Shown in pieces: positions 1-11,345 of a stretch of DNA of 64,000 bases. The stretch is from Erpobdella octoculata (taxonomy: Eukaryota; Annelida; Clitellata; Hirudinida; Erpobdellidae): assembly GCA_963978895.1 (NCBI GenBank), contig OZ022240.1:12368307-12432306 (forward strand), read 5' to 3'. The number at the start of each line of letters is the position of its first letter. Positions within the stretch are counted from its first letter, which is position 1. A program made the position numbers and the translations under genes. The notes beneath the pieces are model-generated. The model saw only the letters and a list, made by a program, of their open reading frames with translations. It did no database searches and had not been told where the DNA came from.

Positions 1-47
<47 letters not shown>
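1..47. repeat. (TA)n microsatellite, cut by window edge
   Basis: Pure TA dinucleotide tract that begins before the window. It lies next to the tRNA-like repeat and the truncated 3' LTR to its right. Confidence 0.95.
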
Positions 48-52
<5 letters not shown>

Positions 53-60
53 AAGACTGA

Positions 61-171
61 GACTTCTAGCCATCCTTTTTTGGGGATGGTCGGTGGCTCA
101 GTTGGTAAGAGCGCTTGCATTTAGGCGAGGCGGTGTTGCCGTAGACACGTGGGTTCGATTCCTAGTAGAGT

Positions 172-176
<5 letters not shown>
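61..176 (+). repeat. tRNA-Leu-like SINE head or tRNA pseudogene
   Basis: An RNA polymerase III A box (TGGCTCAGTTGG, 94-105) and B box (GGTTCGATTCC, 152-162) are present with tRNA-like spacing. The stretch between them resembles a leucine tRNA: the loop reads TTTAGGC, consistent with a UAG anticodon, and a long variable arm (GGCGGTGTTGCC) follows. No convincing acceptor stem closes the structure, and the unit runs straight into a (TA)n tail. I read it as a tRNA-derived SINE head or decayed tRNA gene. It sits where the rest of the 3' LTR of the neighbouring gypsy element should be. Confidence 0.6.
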
Positions 177-236
<60 letters not shown>

Positions 237-243
<7 letters not shown>

Positions 244-463
244 TATATAGATACCTAGATAAAAAAATAATAAGCACACACACGTACACACACGCACACT
301 CATATGTATATGCATATATATATATACATATACATATATATATACATACATACATAATTACATATTGTTTCAACATATCCAATCATTATAAAATGCACAC
401 ATAATAAAATAAAAATAAACAATTATCACGAAAATACGTAAGATGAATCATCTTCATCTTACA
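237..463 (-). mobile_element. 3' LTR (truncated) of gypsy element G1
   Basis: Nearly identical in direct orientation to 2770-3003. It starts (minus strand) with TGTAAGATG at 463, right after a polypurine tract. The distal part of the LTR is lost in (TA)n and the tRNA-like unit. The first 25 bases form a hairpin (GTAAGATGAA...TTCATCTTAC). Confidence 0.75.
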
Positions 464-474
464 TATCCCCCCTG
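464..474 (-). promoter_or_regulatory. Polypurine tract of gypsy element G1
   Basis: Minus strand reads ACAGGGGGGATA directly against the TG start of the LTR, the standard plus-strand priming site of LTR elements. Confidence 0.7.
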
Positions 475-478
475 TTCG

Positions 479-1290
479 AAAAAAGGAACGCGTCAGCGTT
501 TCTGATTACATCCTCACTCTCTTTACGACTAAGAAAGTCAGCACCGATGTTTTCCTTGCCTTTGACGCAGTTTACTTTAAACTTATTCTCAATCTCTATC
601 TCTCTGCGTGTTGTGTCAACAGGGCGGGCATCTCCGAAGATTGCCGAATTCAACTTTCCATCTTTCCCCACCTCTCCATTTTGGCCTCTAGGCAGAAGAT
701 TGAGCCTTGGTCTTTCTTTTGGTGGATTCAAAGCTTGAACTTTTGCCTCAACTTTATTTCCCATCTTTGAAATGGCAGACGTGTTTCTTTCCTTGCTTTG
801 ATACAGCTCCGAGTTAGCCGACGTTTTTCTATAATTTACCCGATCATTCCTCTGTGTGCTGTCGTAGTTGGGAGCGGATTTCTGTGGTTTCCGACCAAAG
901 CGTTTTCCTGCAGCCATTGCATCAAAACCTCTTACTCCTTCAACATATCCCAGCACGAGATCGCAAAGTAAGTTTTTCATGCACACCACCTCTCTGGTTC
1001 CTCTGAACCAGTCTGTTTTGAATTTTACCACTGCTGTTGGAGCTACCCGAACTGTGCCGTCGATTAAAACACAGGGTCTTGTTCTTCCGGTCATTTGACG
1101 CGGGTGCACTAATGATTCCTTTACGATTATGGCCGTACAGCCAGTGTCCCTCAAAACTTTTACCGGTTTTCTGTTCACAAAGCCACTTGTAAACTGGAGT
1201 TTCCCATCTGTGTGATGACAGGCATCCGCATTGACAGGCAAAACGCATCCACACTTCAATTCCACCTTATCCAATTTTCCTTCAACCAGC
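479..1290 (-). pseudogene. Ty3/gypsy pol remnant: aspartic protease fused to RNase H tail
   Basis: Reading follows gag in a shifted frame. A retropepsin signature VLRDTGCTAIIV lies near 1140-1160, followed by a hydrophobic strand region (DLVLGYV). About 200 codons later the frame contains VKGKENIGADFLSR, which in gypsy polyproteins lies at the end of RNase H just before integrase. Reverse transcriptase, most of RNase H and integrase are missing, so this is an internal-deletion derivative. The frame is open from about 1568 to the stop at 459, but its N-terminal third overlaps gag in another frame. Gag-pol frameshifting is the family norm, though I cannot identify the slippery site. Confidence 0.7.
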
Positions 1291-2277
1291 GCATGCATTC
1301 TCAACGCCGGAATCCTTGCATGGTGCAGACGTAGTCGTCTCTTTCCGTGTTTGGCAAAATACTGGATTTCTAGGGCTACTTTGCCGACACTCTCTTGCCA
1401 TGTGCTCCGTTTGATGACAGTTGTAGCAGCGAGGTCCAACCATTTTGGAGTCACTGAGCGGCTGACCCCGGTTCCAACCCATTCTGCTATTGCTGTCCAA
1501 TTTTGCCAACCTCTTCTCTGGGTGGGCTTGGCTGTACTTGTTGACCCAAAGGCACAGCTCATTGACATTGCCGCTCTCTTTCTCCAACAAGTACTCGACC
1601 ATTCCCGCCGGGCACTTTCCGAAAAACTGCTCTTTCAGAAGCAAAAACAACAGGTTTTGTTTGCCCGCGAGATCTACCCAGCGCCTGAGGTGGTTATCTA
1701 GCCGCACTAGATAATGTTCCCAGGTCTCCTCCGGTTCAGGCTTTGACTCTCGAAACATTATGCGATAGTCTTCCGCTGATTTCCCAAAACGACAAAGGAG
1801 TGCCTCTTTTGCCGTTCTGTAGTCCTGCATCTGACTATCGCTAAGTTGGCCAAACACTTCCAAAGTCTTCGCACTAAGCAACGACCCTAGAAGCATTTCC
1901 CAATTCTTCTGAGGGTGACCATTGGCTTTTGCCAATGACTCAAATCTCAGCAAAAATGCGTCGATGTCATCGCCTTCAGAAAACTTTGAATAAGGAATCT
2001 TAGTAGCCTCCGCCGACGGCTTTGGCTCTATTTTTTCTTGGCCCTCCAATTTTAACTTTTTAAGTTCTAACTCGTGCTGCCTCTGTCTCTCCCGCTCTTC
2101 ATGTTCACGTTCCCGTTCCCGCTCTTCCCGTTCTTGCTGAGCATTTTTTTCTTCCCGCTCTTTTTGTCGATCGGCCCGCTCTCGACAGTCTTCGACATAC
2201 TTCAGCAGCGCCCTACCAGAAAAGCCAAGCTTCTCTCCGTTTGCTATATATTCAGCATCAGTGGACATCTTTATCAA
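1282..2277 (-). CDS. Gag polyprotein of Ty3/gypsy element G1
   Basis: 331 residues, opening with a highly charged coiled-coil segment (residues about 30-75, rich in E, R, Q). A capsid-like region follows (about 95-250) with the SCAN/retroviral-capsid style motif ETWEHYLVRLDNHLRRWVDL. A CCHC zinc knuckle comes next (CYNCHQTEHMAREC, spacing C-2-C-4-H-4-C), which binds element RNA. Start chosen at the first ATG region after the primer-binding leader. The frame is intact, unlike pol, so particles could in principle still form. Assignment to the SCAN-like gag group of gypsy elements is by motif recognition. Confidence 0.8.
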   Translation of the reverse strand: MIKMSTDAEYIANGEKLGFSGRALLKYVEDCRERADRQKEREEKNAQQEREEREREREHEERERQRQHELELKKLKLEGQEKIEPKPSAEATKIPYSKFSEGDDIDAFLLRFESLAKANGHPQKNWEMLLGSLLSAKTLEVFGQLSDSQMQDYRTAKEALLCRFGKSAEDYRIMFRESKPEPEETWEHYLVRLDNHLRRWVDLAGKQNLLFLLLKEQFFGKCPAGMVEYLLEKESGNVNELCLWVNKYSQAHPEKRLAKLDSNSRMGWNRGQPLSDSKMVGPRCYNCHQTEHMARECRQSSPRNPVFCQTRKETTTSAPCKDSGVENACAG

Positions 2278-2348
2278 ATAAAAAAAAATCGGTAACTTGT
2301 GATCAAATAACTTTAGAAAATATATTTACGGATGAAAATGCGTAAATA

Positions 2349-2362
2349 CGTCGGGGTCACCA
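2349..2362 (-). promoter_or_regulatory. tRNA primer-binding site of G1
   Basis: Minus strand reads TGGTGACCCCGACG one base after the LTR end (TTTACA). It starts with TGG, complementary to a tRNA CCA end, as in many gypsy elements. Confidence 0.75.
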
Positions 2363-2363
2363 A

Positions 2364-2696
2364 TGTAAATGTTGAACGAGTTGGCTCAGTAGCGATTCGT
2401 AACGTTGTAATTTGAAGATATTTATAGGACAAGATTTCCCGAATTCTATTCCTGGTTATTACTGCTTCTACCGGATATTTACTAAAAGATGCAGGTTTCA
2501 CAAATTATCTCACTTCGCGGAATCTCCTGTTATTCTTACTAATCTCTTGATAATTCAAATTGTCTTTGCAGCACATCTTTTACAAACTTTTATTCTCTCT
2601 CGAACACTCAACTTCAACACACTGTCCAAAATCCAAAAAATTTATTAACAAAATTATATTTCTAATGGTAACATCACATAACCGGAAAAACATATA

Positions 2697-2787
<91 letters not shown>

Positions 2788-3003
2788 AGTACCTAGATAA
2801 AAAAATAATAAGCACACACATGTACACACACGCACACTCATATGTATATGCATATATATATATACATATTCATATATATATATACATACATACATAATTA
2901 CATATTGTTTCAACATATCCAATCATTATAAAATGCACACATAATAAAATAAAAATAAACAAATATCACGAAAATACGTAAGATGAATCATCTTCATCTT
3001 ACA
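2364..3003 (-). mobile_element. 5' LTR of gypsy element G1
   Basis: About 640 bp, bounded by TG...CA on the minus strand (TGTAAGATG at 3003, TTTACA at 2364). It contains an internal (TA)n at about 2698-2769 that also interrupts the other LTR. The right flank GTTCC cannot be compared with the truncated left side, so no target duplication is shown. Confidence 0.75.
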
Positions 3004-3129
3004 GTTCCATTAAAAAGTGCTTAAGTTAAAAGTTGAACATTAAGTTTTTAATCTTTTTGATTATATAATAAAATATTATGATTAAATGCTACCATGGTGT
3101 AATATACAAAATGTCTTGTTCCAGCTACT

Positions 3130-4080
3130 ATGTATAACTAGTACTTATTATTGTTAATTTAATTTAATTTAATTTGTTAATTTTTAAAGACTTCTAGGCA
3201 AAGAAAAGATGCGTTTTCAATCCACGGCAAAATTCGTCGGTGGTAGTCGAGCCGGTGATTGTCACCGGAAGTCGGTTTCAAAGCCTGGGACCAGCGACGG
3301 AGAACATGCGGTCGCCAGCCGTTTCCATCCGAGTTCTTGGTAGGCAGAGTGAAGTGGTTGAAAATTTTTTAATCTGTTTCTAGCTGGGACATAAAAAACT
3401 TTGAGAAGTAAAAAAGACAAATATTTGGGTCTAGATTATTGAGAGATTTCCAAACCAGTAGAGCCAACTTGAATTTAATTCTTTTGTCTACTGACAGCCA
3501 GTGTAGATACGTAAGAATAGGACTAATGTGGTCAATCTTTTTTGCACCAGTTACCAAGCGTGCCGCTGCGTTGATGACCGAACGAAGACGCTTAATATAG
3601 TATTTAGGTCAACCTATGAAGAGAGTTACCATAGTCAAGTTTAGAGGGAACAAGAGAATACATCAGTGTTTTAAAAGCAGATATAGGGAGAGAGGTAGCA
3701 ACACTCCTGATCTGCCTTAAAATATTGAAGCATGCTCGGACAGCGTTTCTGATATGTGTGCGTGGCAAAAAATCAGCATCGAAAAACATGCCAAGATTAC
3801 GAACAGATACAGACGGGTACACCTTATCAGGGCCTATCCATATCGGTTCTTTTAAGCAGTGAGCTGTCCGACGACTGGAAGCAAACCAAATTGTTTCAGA
3901 CTTGCTGGAGTTTAACTGGAGTCGACTTAATCGCATCCAAGCTCCAACGTCATATATACAGGTAGATATACGAGTTTGAAGTGCCGTAGTCTTTTCAGGC
4001 AGGCAATGGCCGTAGATTTGAGTATCATCGGCATAAAATGACAAAAAAAGTCCATAGCCAGCAATGATGTCTTCAAGTTC
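3130..4080 (-). pseudogene. CR1/L2-like non-LTR reverse transcriptase, 3' half
   Basis: Minus-strand frames give the RT catalytic box FYADDTQIYGH (near 4035), then NLGMFFDADF, ACFNILRQIRSVATSLP and LVPSKLDYGNSL, and farther on TGAKKIDHISPILTYLHWL and SVAGPRLWN-like remnants. This is the typical order of the RT thumb and C-terminal region of CR1/L2-type elements. Frames are broken in several places. An (AATTA)-like repeat near 3150-3180 may be the 3' tail. The 5' half lies at 6517-7110. The two are separated by a younger insertion. Confidence 0.75.
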
Positions 4081-4086
4081 ACTGGT
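4081..4086. repeat. Target-site duplication ACTGGT (left)
   Basis: The hexamer ACTGGT recurs at 6517-6522. Removing 4087-6522 restores a continuous CR1-like frame (...MMYTS|ELEDIIAGYG...). Confidence 0.75.
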
Positions 4087-6516
4087 TTTTTTTTGTTTAA
4101 TTTGTTTATTGGGATGATGATAAGCAAAAAAAACAGATCACAAGAAAAAGTACAACAAAATAAACATCACCCAAAAGGAGTCTTCCAAGGGAATTACTTC
4201 CCATCTAGGGGATATCCTTATAGTAAATAATAAAAATAAGAATAAACCACAAACAAACAGAAAACACAAAATCAATCTCAAGTCTTCAGATTTCATTTCA
4301 AGAGTAATATAGATTTAGATTAAGGCTATTCGAGTTGAAAGACAAGCAGAGAAATTAATCATCAATGAACCAAAAGTTGAGAAATAGGTATATAATAATA
4401 AGAAAAGTTAAGAATATAGAATTAAGGTAAGAAACAAACATGCTGAGAAAGAGACATGTGATCAATTTGAAAGTAAAATGAAAGATTTCAAACATTTTTT
4501 AAACAGCGTTATTGATTTAATTGATTTTAAATAAACTGAAAGGGAGTTATACAACCGAGGTCCCCGACAGCAAATAGAAAAACTTTTGAAAGTAGTACCA
4601 CAAAAATCAGATCTATAGTTGATTGATGATCGCAAAGCAAATGTATGAATCTCCGAAGTTTTCTTGAACATATGAATGAACACATTAGGTAATTCTCCAC
4701 TATTATATTTGAACATAAAAAGGCAAATTTGAAATTTATTTAATTGATGTATGTTTAGAAGATCATTCACAAGAAATGTCGGCCCAGTTGGAGCTCGATA
4801 TTAAAATGAAAAATGATGCGAACTGTTTTCTTTTGAAGAATGTGTAGTCATCTTAATCTTGTTGGATAGTTAGCTGCCCAAACTATATTACAGTATGTAA
4901 AATAGGGGTAAATCAATGAATAATACAGTAATTTTATTATTTTTTTGTCAACAAATCCACTAATTTTGTAAATGACACCTATTTTTTGGAAATTTTCAAT
5001 TCAATAAAAGAGATATGCTTGGACCAGTTCAAATGTTCATCTATTATAACACCCAAGAATTTAATGAAAGATACACATCTGATAGGATAACCGTTTATAT
5101 TAAGAATGTTATCACAATAAGAAGCTTTATGCCTAGTACGAAAAAGAATATAATTAGTTTTATCCATGTTTAATGATAGTTTATTAGTTCGGAACCATTC
5201 ATCAATACTCACGAGTTCATTATTCATAATTGAGATTAAGTCACTCAAGCAATTACCTGAAGCAAAAATACTTGTGTCATCAGCAAATAATAAAAATTCA
5301 ACCAATGAAGAAGCCTTCAGTAGATCATTAATGTAAATGATGAAAAGCAAGGGCCCCAAAATTGAACCTTGAGGTACACCACATAAAATATCACGAAAAA
5401 TGATCTTGAACCCTTAAATTCAACTAACTGTTTTCTGTTTAGTAAATAATCCTTAAGCCAGTCTAACACACAACCTCGAAAACCATAAAAAGACAACTTA
5501 TCAATTAACAGATTTTGATCAACAGTGTCGAAAGCTTTCGCTAAATCAAGAAATATACCAATAGTATATTCACCATGTTCAACTGCTTCTGCAATTCTCG
5601 AGTATAACAAAATCAATGGCATAAAAGTTGAGTGACCCTTTCGAAAACCAAACTGTCTTATTAAGTAAAGACAATTTTATCAGAAAGTTGTATATTCTAT
5701 AGAACATAGCTCTCTCAAAAAATTTAGAGAAATATGGCAGTATAGAGATTGGTCTGTAGTTGGTGATTTTGTCAACATCTCCTGATTTATGTAAAGGAAT
5801 AACTTTTGCCACCTTCAGTTCTTTGGGGAATATGCCGGTTGCAAATGAGCAATTTATGATAGAGGCCAAAGGAGAAGCGATTTGATGGATGAATTCACTT
5901 GCGAAGGAGGGATCAATTTCATCAAGTCCACTACTGTGGGACGTGTTTAACCCTTTTGATATGCTCAAAATTTCCTCCGGTGTAACAGGATGAGTTTCCA
6001 TAGACTGAACAGTTGGATCACCACAGTAGTCTCTGAATGATTTTTCGGTGGGTCTTATGCTGTTGGCAAGACTAGGTCCAATCTCTGAAAAGTATCTGTT
6101 AAATTTCTCGGCTATTTCAAGTGGCAAAACTAATGTCCTACCGTCAGGTGCGACATATTTATTAGTAGTGTTATTAGTTGCATGACTGTTCATAATAGAT
6201 TTAATAATCACCCATATTTTCTTTAGATTCATCTGATATAACTGCAATTTATTAGAGTAATATTGTTGAATAGTTGCCAGTTTTATTGACTTAAATCGAT
6301 TTCTGTAATCCACAAATTTTCTCTTATTTGTAGGAGTAGGATTCATCAAATATTTTTCATAAAATTTATGTTTGGTATGGCAAGATTTGAGAAGTGCTGG
6401 GGTCATCCATTCACACCCATTTCCCCCTTCTTTACATATGTGATTAGTAATTATCAAAGGAAAGCAATCTGAGTAGATTTTTTTTTTGTATCTTTCAGCA
6501 AAGATGGAGTATACTG
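4087..6516 (-). mobile_element. Jockey-like non-LTR retrotransposon, 5'-truncated, nested in CR1-like element
   Basis: 2.4-kb insertion with 6-bp target duplication. On the minus strand it ends in AATAAA (4105-4110) and a short A-run. Frames in order: an RT N-terminal region (6480-5640; APDGRTLVLP..., KSGDVDKITNYRPISIL), FLDLAKAFDTVDQNLLIDKL (about 5520), a PQGS region altered near 5370, LLFADDTSIFASG (about 5290), LSLNMDKTNYILF, and a C-terminal tail to 4462. The catalytic FADD box is preserved. At least three frame breaks make it inactive. No endonuclease domain is present, in keeping with 5' truncation. Confidence 0.8.
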
Positions 6517-7110
6517 ACTGGTATACATCATGAAGAGCATTAGGCCTAAAACCGATCCCTGTGGCACACCGCATGAAACATTTGTTTTTGAAGAGTTCTT
6601 GTTATTCGCTCTGACGTACGAGACTCTTTCACTCAAGTAAAAACAGATTTAGTTGAGGGTTAAGTGACCAAATTTAAAAAATGATTTGAGTCTATGTAGG
6701 AGTATTTGATGATCAACAGTGTCAAATGCTGCTGATAAATCGAGGAGAACCGGTAGAGTGAGCTACCCAGCATCCTCCTCCACTAAAATGTCTGAGAATA
6801 CCTTCGTGATTGCCGTCTCTGTTGAGTGAAATCCGCGGTATGATGATTGCCGATTTAGGGTTACCGAAGAGGTTATTGCGTTCAACATGCTCCGTGATCC
6901 TAGCCAGAACTAGTCGCTCAAGAAGTTTAGAAATGAATGGAAGATTTGAAGGTTTCTGGCACCTTACCAGTGCAGAAGGAATTATTGAAGATGTTTACTA
7001 AAGTAAGTATAGGAATCGCTTTTTTGAGAAGCCATGTAGAGATCGGATCAGACACACACTGTTTGTTAGCTACAGATCGTCAAAGATAGTGGTATAAATT
7101 ACTTCCTTTT
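6517..7110 (-). pseudogene. CR1/L2-like reverse transcriptase, 5' half
   Basis: Minus strand shows SKLLERLVLARITEHVER, LLDLSAAFDTVDHQILLHRL, LSERVSYVRANNKNSS and CGVPQGSVLGLMLFMMYT. These are the palm and finger motifs of the same element whose ADD box lies at 4035. Interrupted by stops. The first six bases are the right target duplication of the Jockey-like insertion. Confidence 0.7.
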
Positions 7111-7129
7111 ATATTATGCAGTCTTAGGG

Positions 7130-7715
7130 AAAAACCATCGTCGACAACACACGTAAGCCCATATACACTAATTTTCGAAACTGCTTCCAGAGGACTACTA
7201 TCTATTTTAAAAGATTCGTGGGTAAATGAAAAAAAGCGCCCTTTCATTTAGGAAAAAATTTTGGTAACTATTTAGCTGATCTGCGAAAATCTTTACAAGA
7301 AGCTAGTAAGTATGCAAATCTTGCTAGTGAGGATGAACAAGAACGCTGTGCTAAGCATTACAATTTAAGGAGTAATAATCGTAACTATCAATTTGGTGAT
7401 CCAGTTATTATATTAGCACCTGATAAGGCAAAAATGTTTAATAGGTGGCAAGTTACAAGAACAATTATTAGAGTAAAATCCCCTTTTCTTGTATATCGTT
7501 AAAGTGGACGGCACCCATCATCATCTACATGCGTAAATAGTGTAAATACCATGAACGCATTGAAAAAGCCTTAATAAGTAGTTGCTAAATTATTTAGGGT
7601 GAAGCCATAGAATTTGGAAAAGTCGAGGTATTAGATAGGTTCACTACAGAAATTACTATACCTAGTGCTAAATTAGAGGAGAACATTTTAAATCATTAAA
7701 ATCAGGAATTCACAA
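7130..7715 (+). pseudogene. Ty3/gypsy integrase C-terminal relic
   Basis: Plus-strand reading with small frameshifts gives HVSPYTLIFETASRGLL, then NYLADLRKSLQEASKYANLA, then FGDPVIILAPDKAKMFNRWQ and TIIRVKSPFLVYR. This is the integrase C-terminal (SH3-like) region of gypsy elements with its usual DKVLLLLP...RWQGP pattern. A further stretch (EFGKVEVLDRF...IPSAKLEENILNH) fits the polyprotein segment after it. No catalytic core is visible. Confidence 0.6.
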
Positions 7716-8199
7716 ACTTTTCTGTGTGATGCATCCATAGAAAACTTTTAGTATGTTCTCGCACCCCCTAAAAAAATAATATAAGAAATATCTCATAAGA
7801 AGAAAAAACAATTTATACTAGATTTGAGCAAAATATTTATTCAAGCTAGATTTAGAAAAACATTTGATGCAAAATTTATATTTCTGCTTGCCAGGAATCA
7901 TAATTGACATATGTTGCGTTATCAACTGTTTAATAATAATTAAAAAAGTTGAACTGTAAAGTTGTTTCGTAAATTTTGGCAATGCTTTCTCAATGCATTT
8001 TTAAAAATTCGTAAATTTGCGAAAAAACTGGAAGTAGCCAAAAATATGTTTATATCAGTAAATATTATTTATCCTCCTGATTATTATTTTTTTCAGAATG
8101 TTTGTCATCACCATTGATGCTTTTTTCATAGGGTATTTTCCTGTTAGTGATTTGACAAAAGTTTTTTTTTGTAGTTTTAGTATGGTATTATGTTAGTGA
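7716..8199. other. AT-rich, no feature recognised
   Basis: No open frame with family resemblance, no inverted or tandem repeat of note. It lies between the integrase relic and a Helitron. Confidence 0.6.
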
Positions 8200-8920
8200 C
8201 TAGCATTCCCGTCGCGGCTTCGCTCGCTTGAAAAAGAGAATACGCATCCACAGTAGCGTACTGCACAGGGCGATTTTTTACGCCCCGACTCTGTCCGGTC
8301 CGTCGACAACTTAGCCCGGCCCGCTTATAAGCCAAAATTTCAGACCCGGCACGACCCATCTAATTTGAGCCTGGCCCGTTTTTACAGGCGTAAACTTTTT
8401 ATATGCTTGGCAAAAAATCTCAGCCAGTCCCACATTTTCCAACCCACATTTGAGGTCCTTGGAAACCAAATTTTCAAAAAAAATGGTAAAACACGTATAT
8501 CATTATTTTTTAGTAGATACTAATTATTAATTTTTACATCTGTAGCATTTACAGTTTTGGAATAGCTGTTACTTAAAAAAAAACAAATCCCCCTATTTTC
8601 CAGCCCACATTTGAGGTCCAGGAAACCAATTTTCAAAAAAATTGGTAGAACAAGTATATTTTCATTTTTTAAGACAAATCTAGATACTAAATTTCGAAAG
8701 CCCTTCGTTTTTGGTTTTCGAGATACGCGTTGTTTTAGAAAAAAATTTGTTTTCCAGTTTCATCCTCTCAGAAGCAAAATTTTCAAAAAATTTTTCTTAG
8801 TGGGTGCTTACGCTATAAAAGTAATATAAGTTCAAAATTTCACGTTCCTAGGATGAGGCGATTGAGTTCGGCGTTGATTATCAGTCAGTCAGTCAGGACA
8901 TGTTCTTTTATATATATAGA
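8200..8920 (-). mobile_element. Non-autonomous Helitron, family A, copy H1
   Basis: The minus strand begins TCTATATATATAAAAGAAC (8920) and ends in a GC-rich hairpin region followed by CTAG (8203-8200), inserted between A and T. These are the 5'-TC...CTRR-3' termini of Helitrons. Internal sequence carries two ~158-bp units beginning CCACATTTGAGGTCC, the same unit that is amplified in copies H2 and H3. No Rep/helicase coding. Confidence 0.75.
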
Positions 8921-9222
8921 TTGAAAAAATTTTTTTTTTATTCTTGTTAGTTTTAGGGTCCTTGGTAGTGCTGCCTTTTAGAGGCCATTTAGAAAGCATT
9001 TTCATATTAAAATTGTTTTTATTTCTTTAGTTATCTATGCTCTTGTTAAATGTTTGTTTTCTTGTTTCTGTTGGTTAATATACTGATAGTCTTCCGTTTT
9101 TTAATTAGGTATGCATGTTGTAATTCATTGTTATTTTTCGTGGTTTTTTAGAACATTTTTATTTAGCAAATTTATTGGAGAGCAAGCGCTTTTGAATTTA
9201 AGAAAAGGCTCTTTATAAGTTC
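8921..9222. other. AT-rich, no feature recognised
   Basis: T-rich stretch without recognisable coding or repeat structure, leading into the (GATT)n array. Confidence 0.6.
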
Positions 9223-9950
<728 letters not shown>

Positions 9951-10122
9951 GTAAAAAACTGTCATAAATCATAAATTCAAAATTAGATGTAAAATTTAAT
10001 AAAATATTAAAACAAGTAAAGATAAAAAATAATTTAAAAAAATGCTTTTATTTGCCTTTTATCTGAGTCAACCACCATGCCAGGAAACATTTTTCGATTA
10101 ATTTCCAAACGCCGGTAACTAC

Positions 10123-11345
10123 TTAACTACCTTTCAATTGCAAACAACCGAAACTTTCGGCGGCAGCCATAACGCAACTTCGTCCTTTTTCATTCTTTTG
10201 CATCCATATCAAAAACGAAGCTGTTTCTGCTCTCTCAACTATTTTCTTGATGGTTTGAGATTTTTTCCGGTCCGATATTCCAAGAGCCACAAGCAATTTG
10301 ACAAGTGAATGTCCGGCCAAATTTCTTCGACTTGTGGTTTCATCGCTTCAACGACCTCATCGACGACCAGCAAATAACAAACGATATCTACAAAACATTC
10401 AACACTCACATCAGCCCACGAGATCCAAGCGACCTCAATTGGCAAAAAACCGTCACCACCATGAAAAAGATCTTCTCATCTCAGAAAATTTTCTTAAGAA
10501 AAAGGTTTGAATGTTTCCGACAAATTTTCAACCCTAGCCGACTACAGAATGCGTTTTTTTCGCCGAATGGATGACAATGAATCAGTCACATTCAAAGAAC
10601 TCTTTTCAACTCCGAGATGCAATCAAACCAAGCAATAATTGCATAGCCAGAACAAATAGGCAGAAATTGAACACCCCATAGCAATTCCAACCCGCAAGTT
10701 GAACCACTCTGTGGAGCTCGTTGATGTTGACAGACGCAGCTTAAAACGGCAAAAATACTGTTGTAGAACATCGATAAGGAACTCTGGAACGTTGTGCTTT
10801 TCGAGTGTCTTCCAGAGCAATTGATGGCGATCAGCCCCATACGCGTTGGCTTAAACATGTCAGAGCACATGCAGGCTGAGCTGGTTTTGTTTTGCTTTTT
10901 TGATGGCTTCCCAAATCATGGATGAGTGCTTGTTAGATCCCGGTAAGCCAGGGACTCCTCTTTTCTGCACGGTTCTGTCGATGTACTCATTACGAATTGC
11001 AAAATCCGTGAGCCTCATGGCCAGAAAAGCTAAAAATATTTTCCCTCCACGTTCAGAAGTGAGATTGGTCGGAATCGGTTGATATTGACCGAACATTTTT
11101 CTTTGGGGATCAAAACTCCCTCCGCCTTCTGTCATTCCTTATCTACGCATCTAGATCGCCATGCAATCTTTAAACGGTTGTAGAGCAGTTTTTTGCACGC
11201 CTGGACATCTCTTGTATAACAAATATGGAATGCCGTTGGGACCTGATTTGTTCGTTGTTTTTTTAAACTGAGATACTTTATTCATCTTTATCTCTCCACC
11301 GTTGAAAGCCACTTACGGCAACTTTACTTCGGGAAAATCGGTTTT
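10123..11345 (-). pseudogene. REL-endonuclease non-LTR element E1, decayed
   Basis: Minus-strand pieces follow the order of E3 and E4: NGGEIKMNKVSQF and SGPNGIPYLLYKRCPGV (about 11320-11180), IPKEKCSVNINRF (about 11100), a fingers region with YIDRTVQKRGVPGLPG, LLWKTLEKHNVPEFLIDVLQQYF and VGIAMGCSIS (10850-10640), then a C-terminal piece LVKLLVALGISDRKKSQTIKKI (10300-10180) that matches the end of the restriction-like endonuclease. The ADD box, thumb and CCHC are deleted, and an unrelated gag-like piece sits in the gap (10305-10575). At the codon where E2 and E3 have a stop, E1 has Ser. Confidence 0.7.
10305..10575 (+). pseudogene. LTR-retrotransposon gag-like fragment
   Basis: Plus-strand frame of about 89 codons: NFFDLWFHRFNDLI, ISPRDPSDLNWQKTVTTMKKIF, then LRKRFECFRQIF. 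The pattern of a Trp/Arg-containing segment, P(K/R)(D/N)P.DL...TV..MK.(I/L)F, then (K/R)RF.CF resembles gag proteins of invertebrate gypsy elements. It lies inside the deletion of E1 in opposite orientation. Assignment is by motif impression only. Confidence 0.4.

Noticed and set aside
85..173. Functional tRNA-Leu gene
   Set aside because: A and B boxes are fine but the acceptor stem does not close and the anticodon stem is mismatched.
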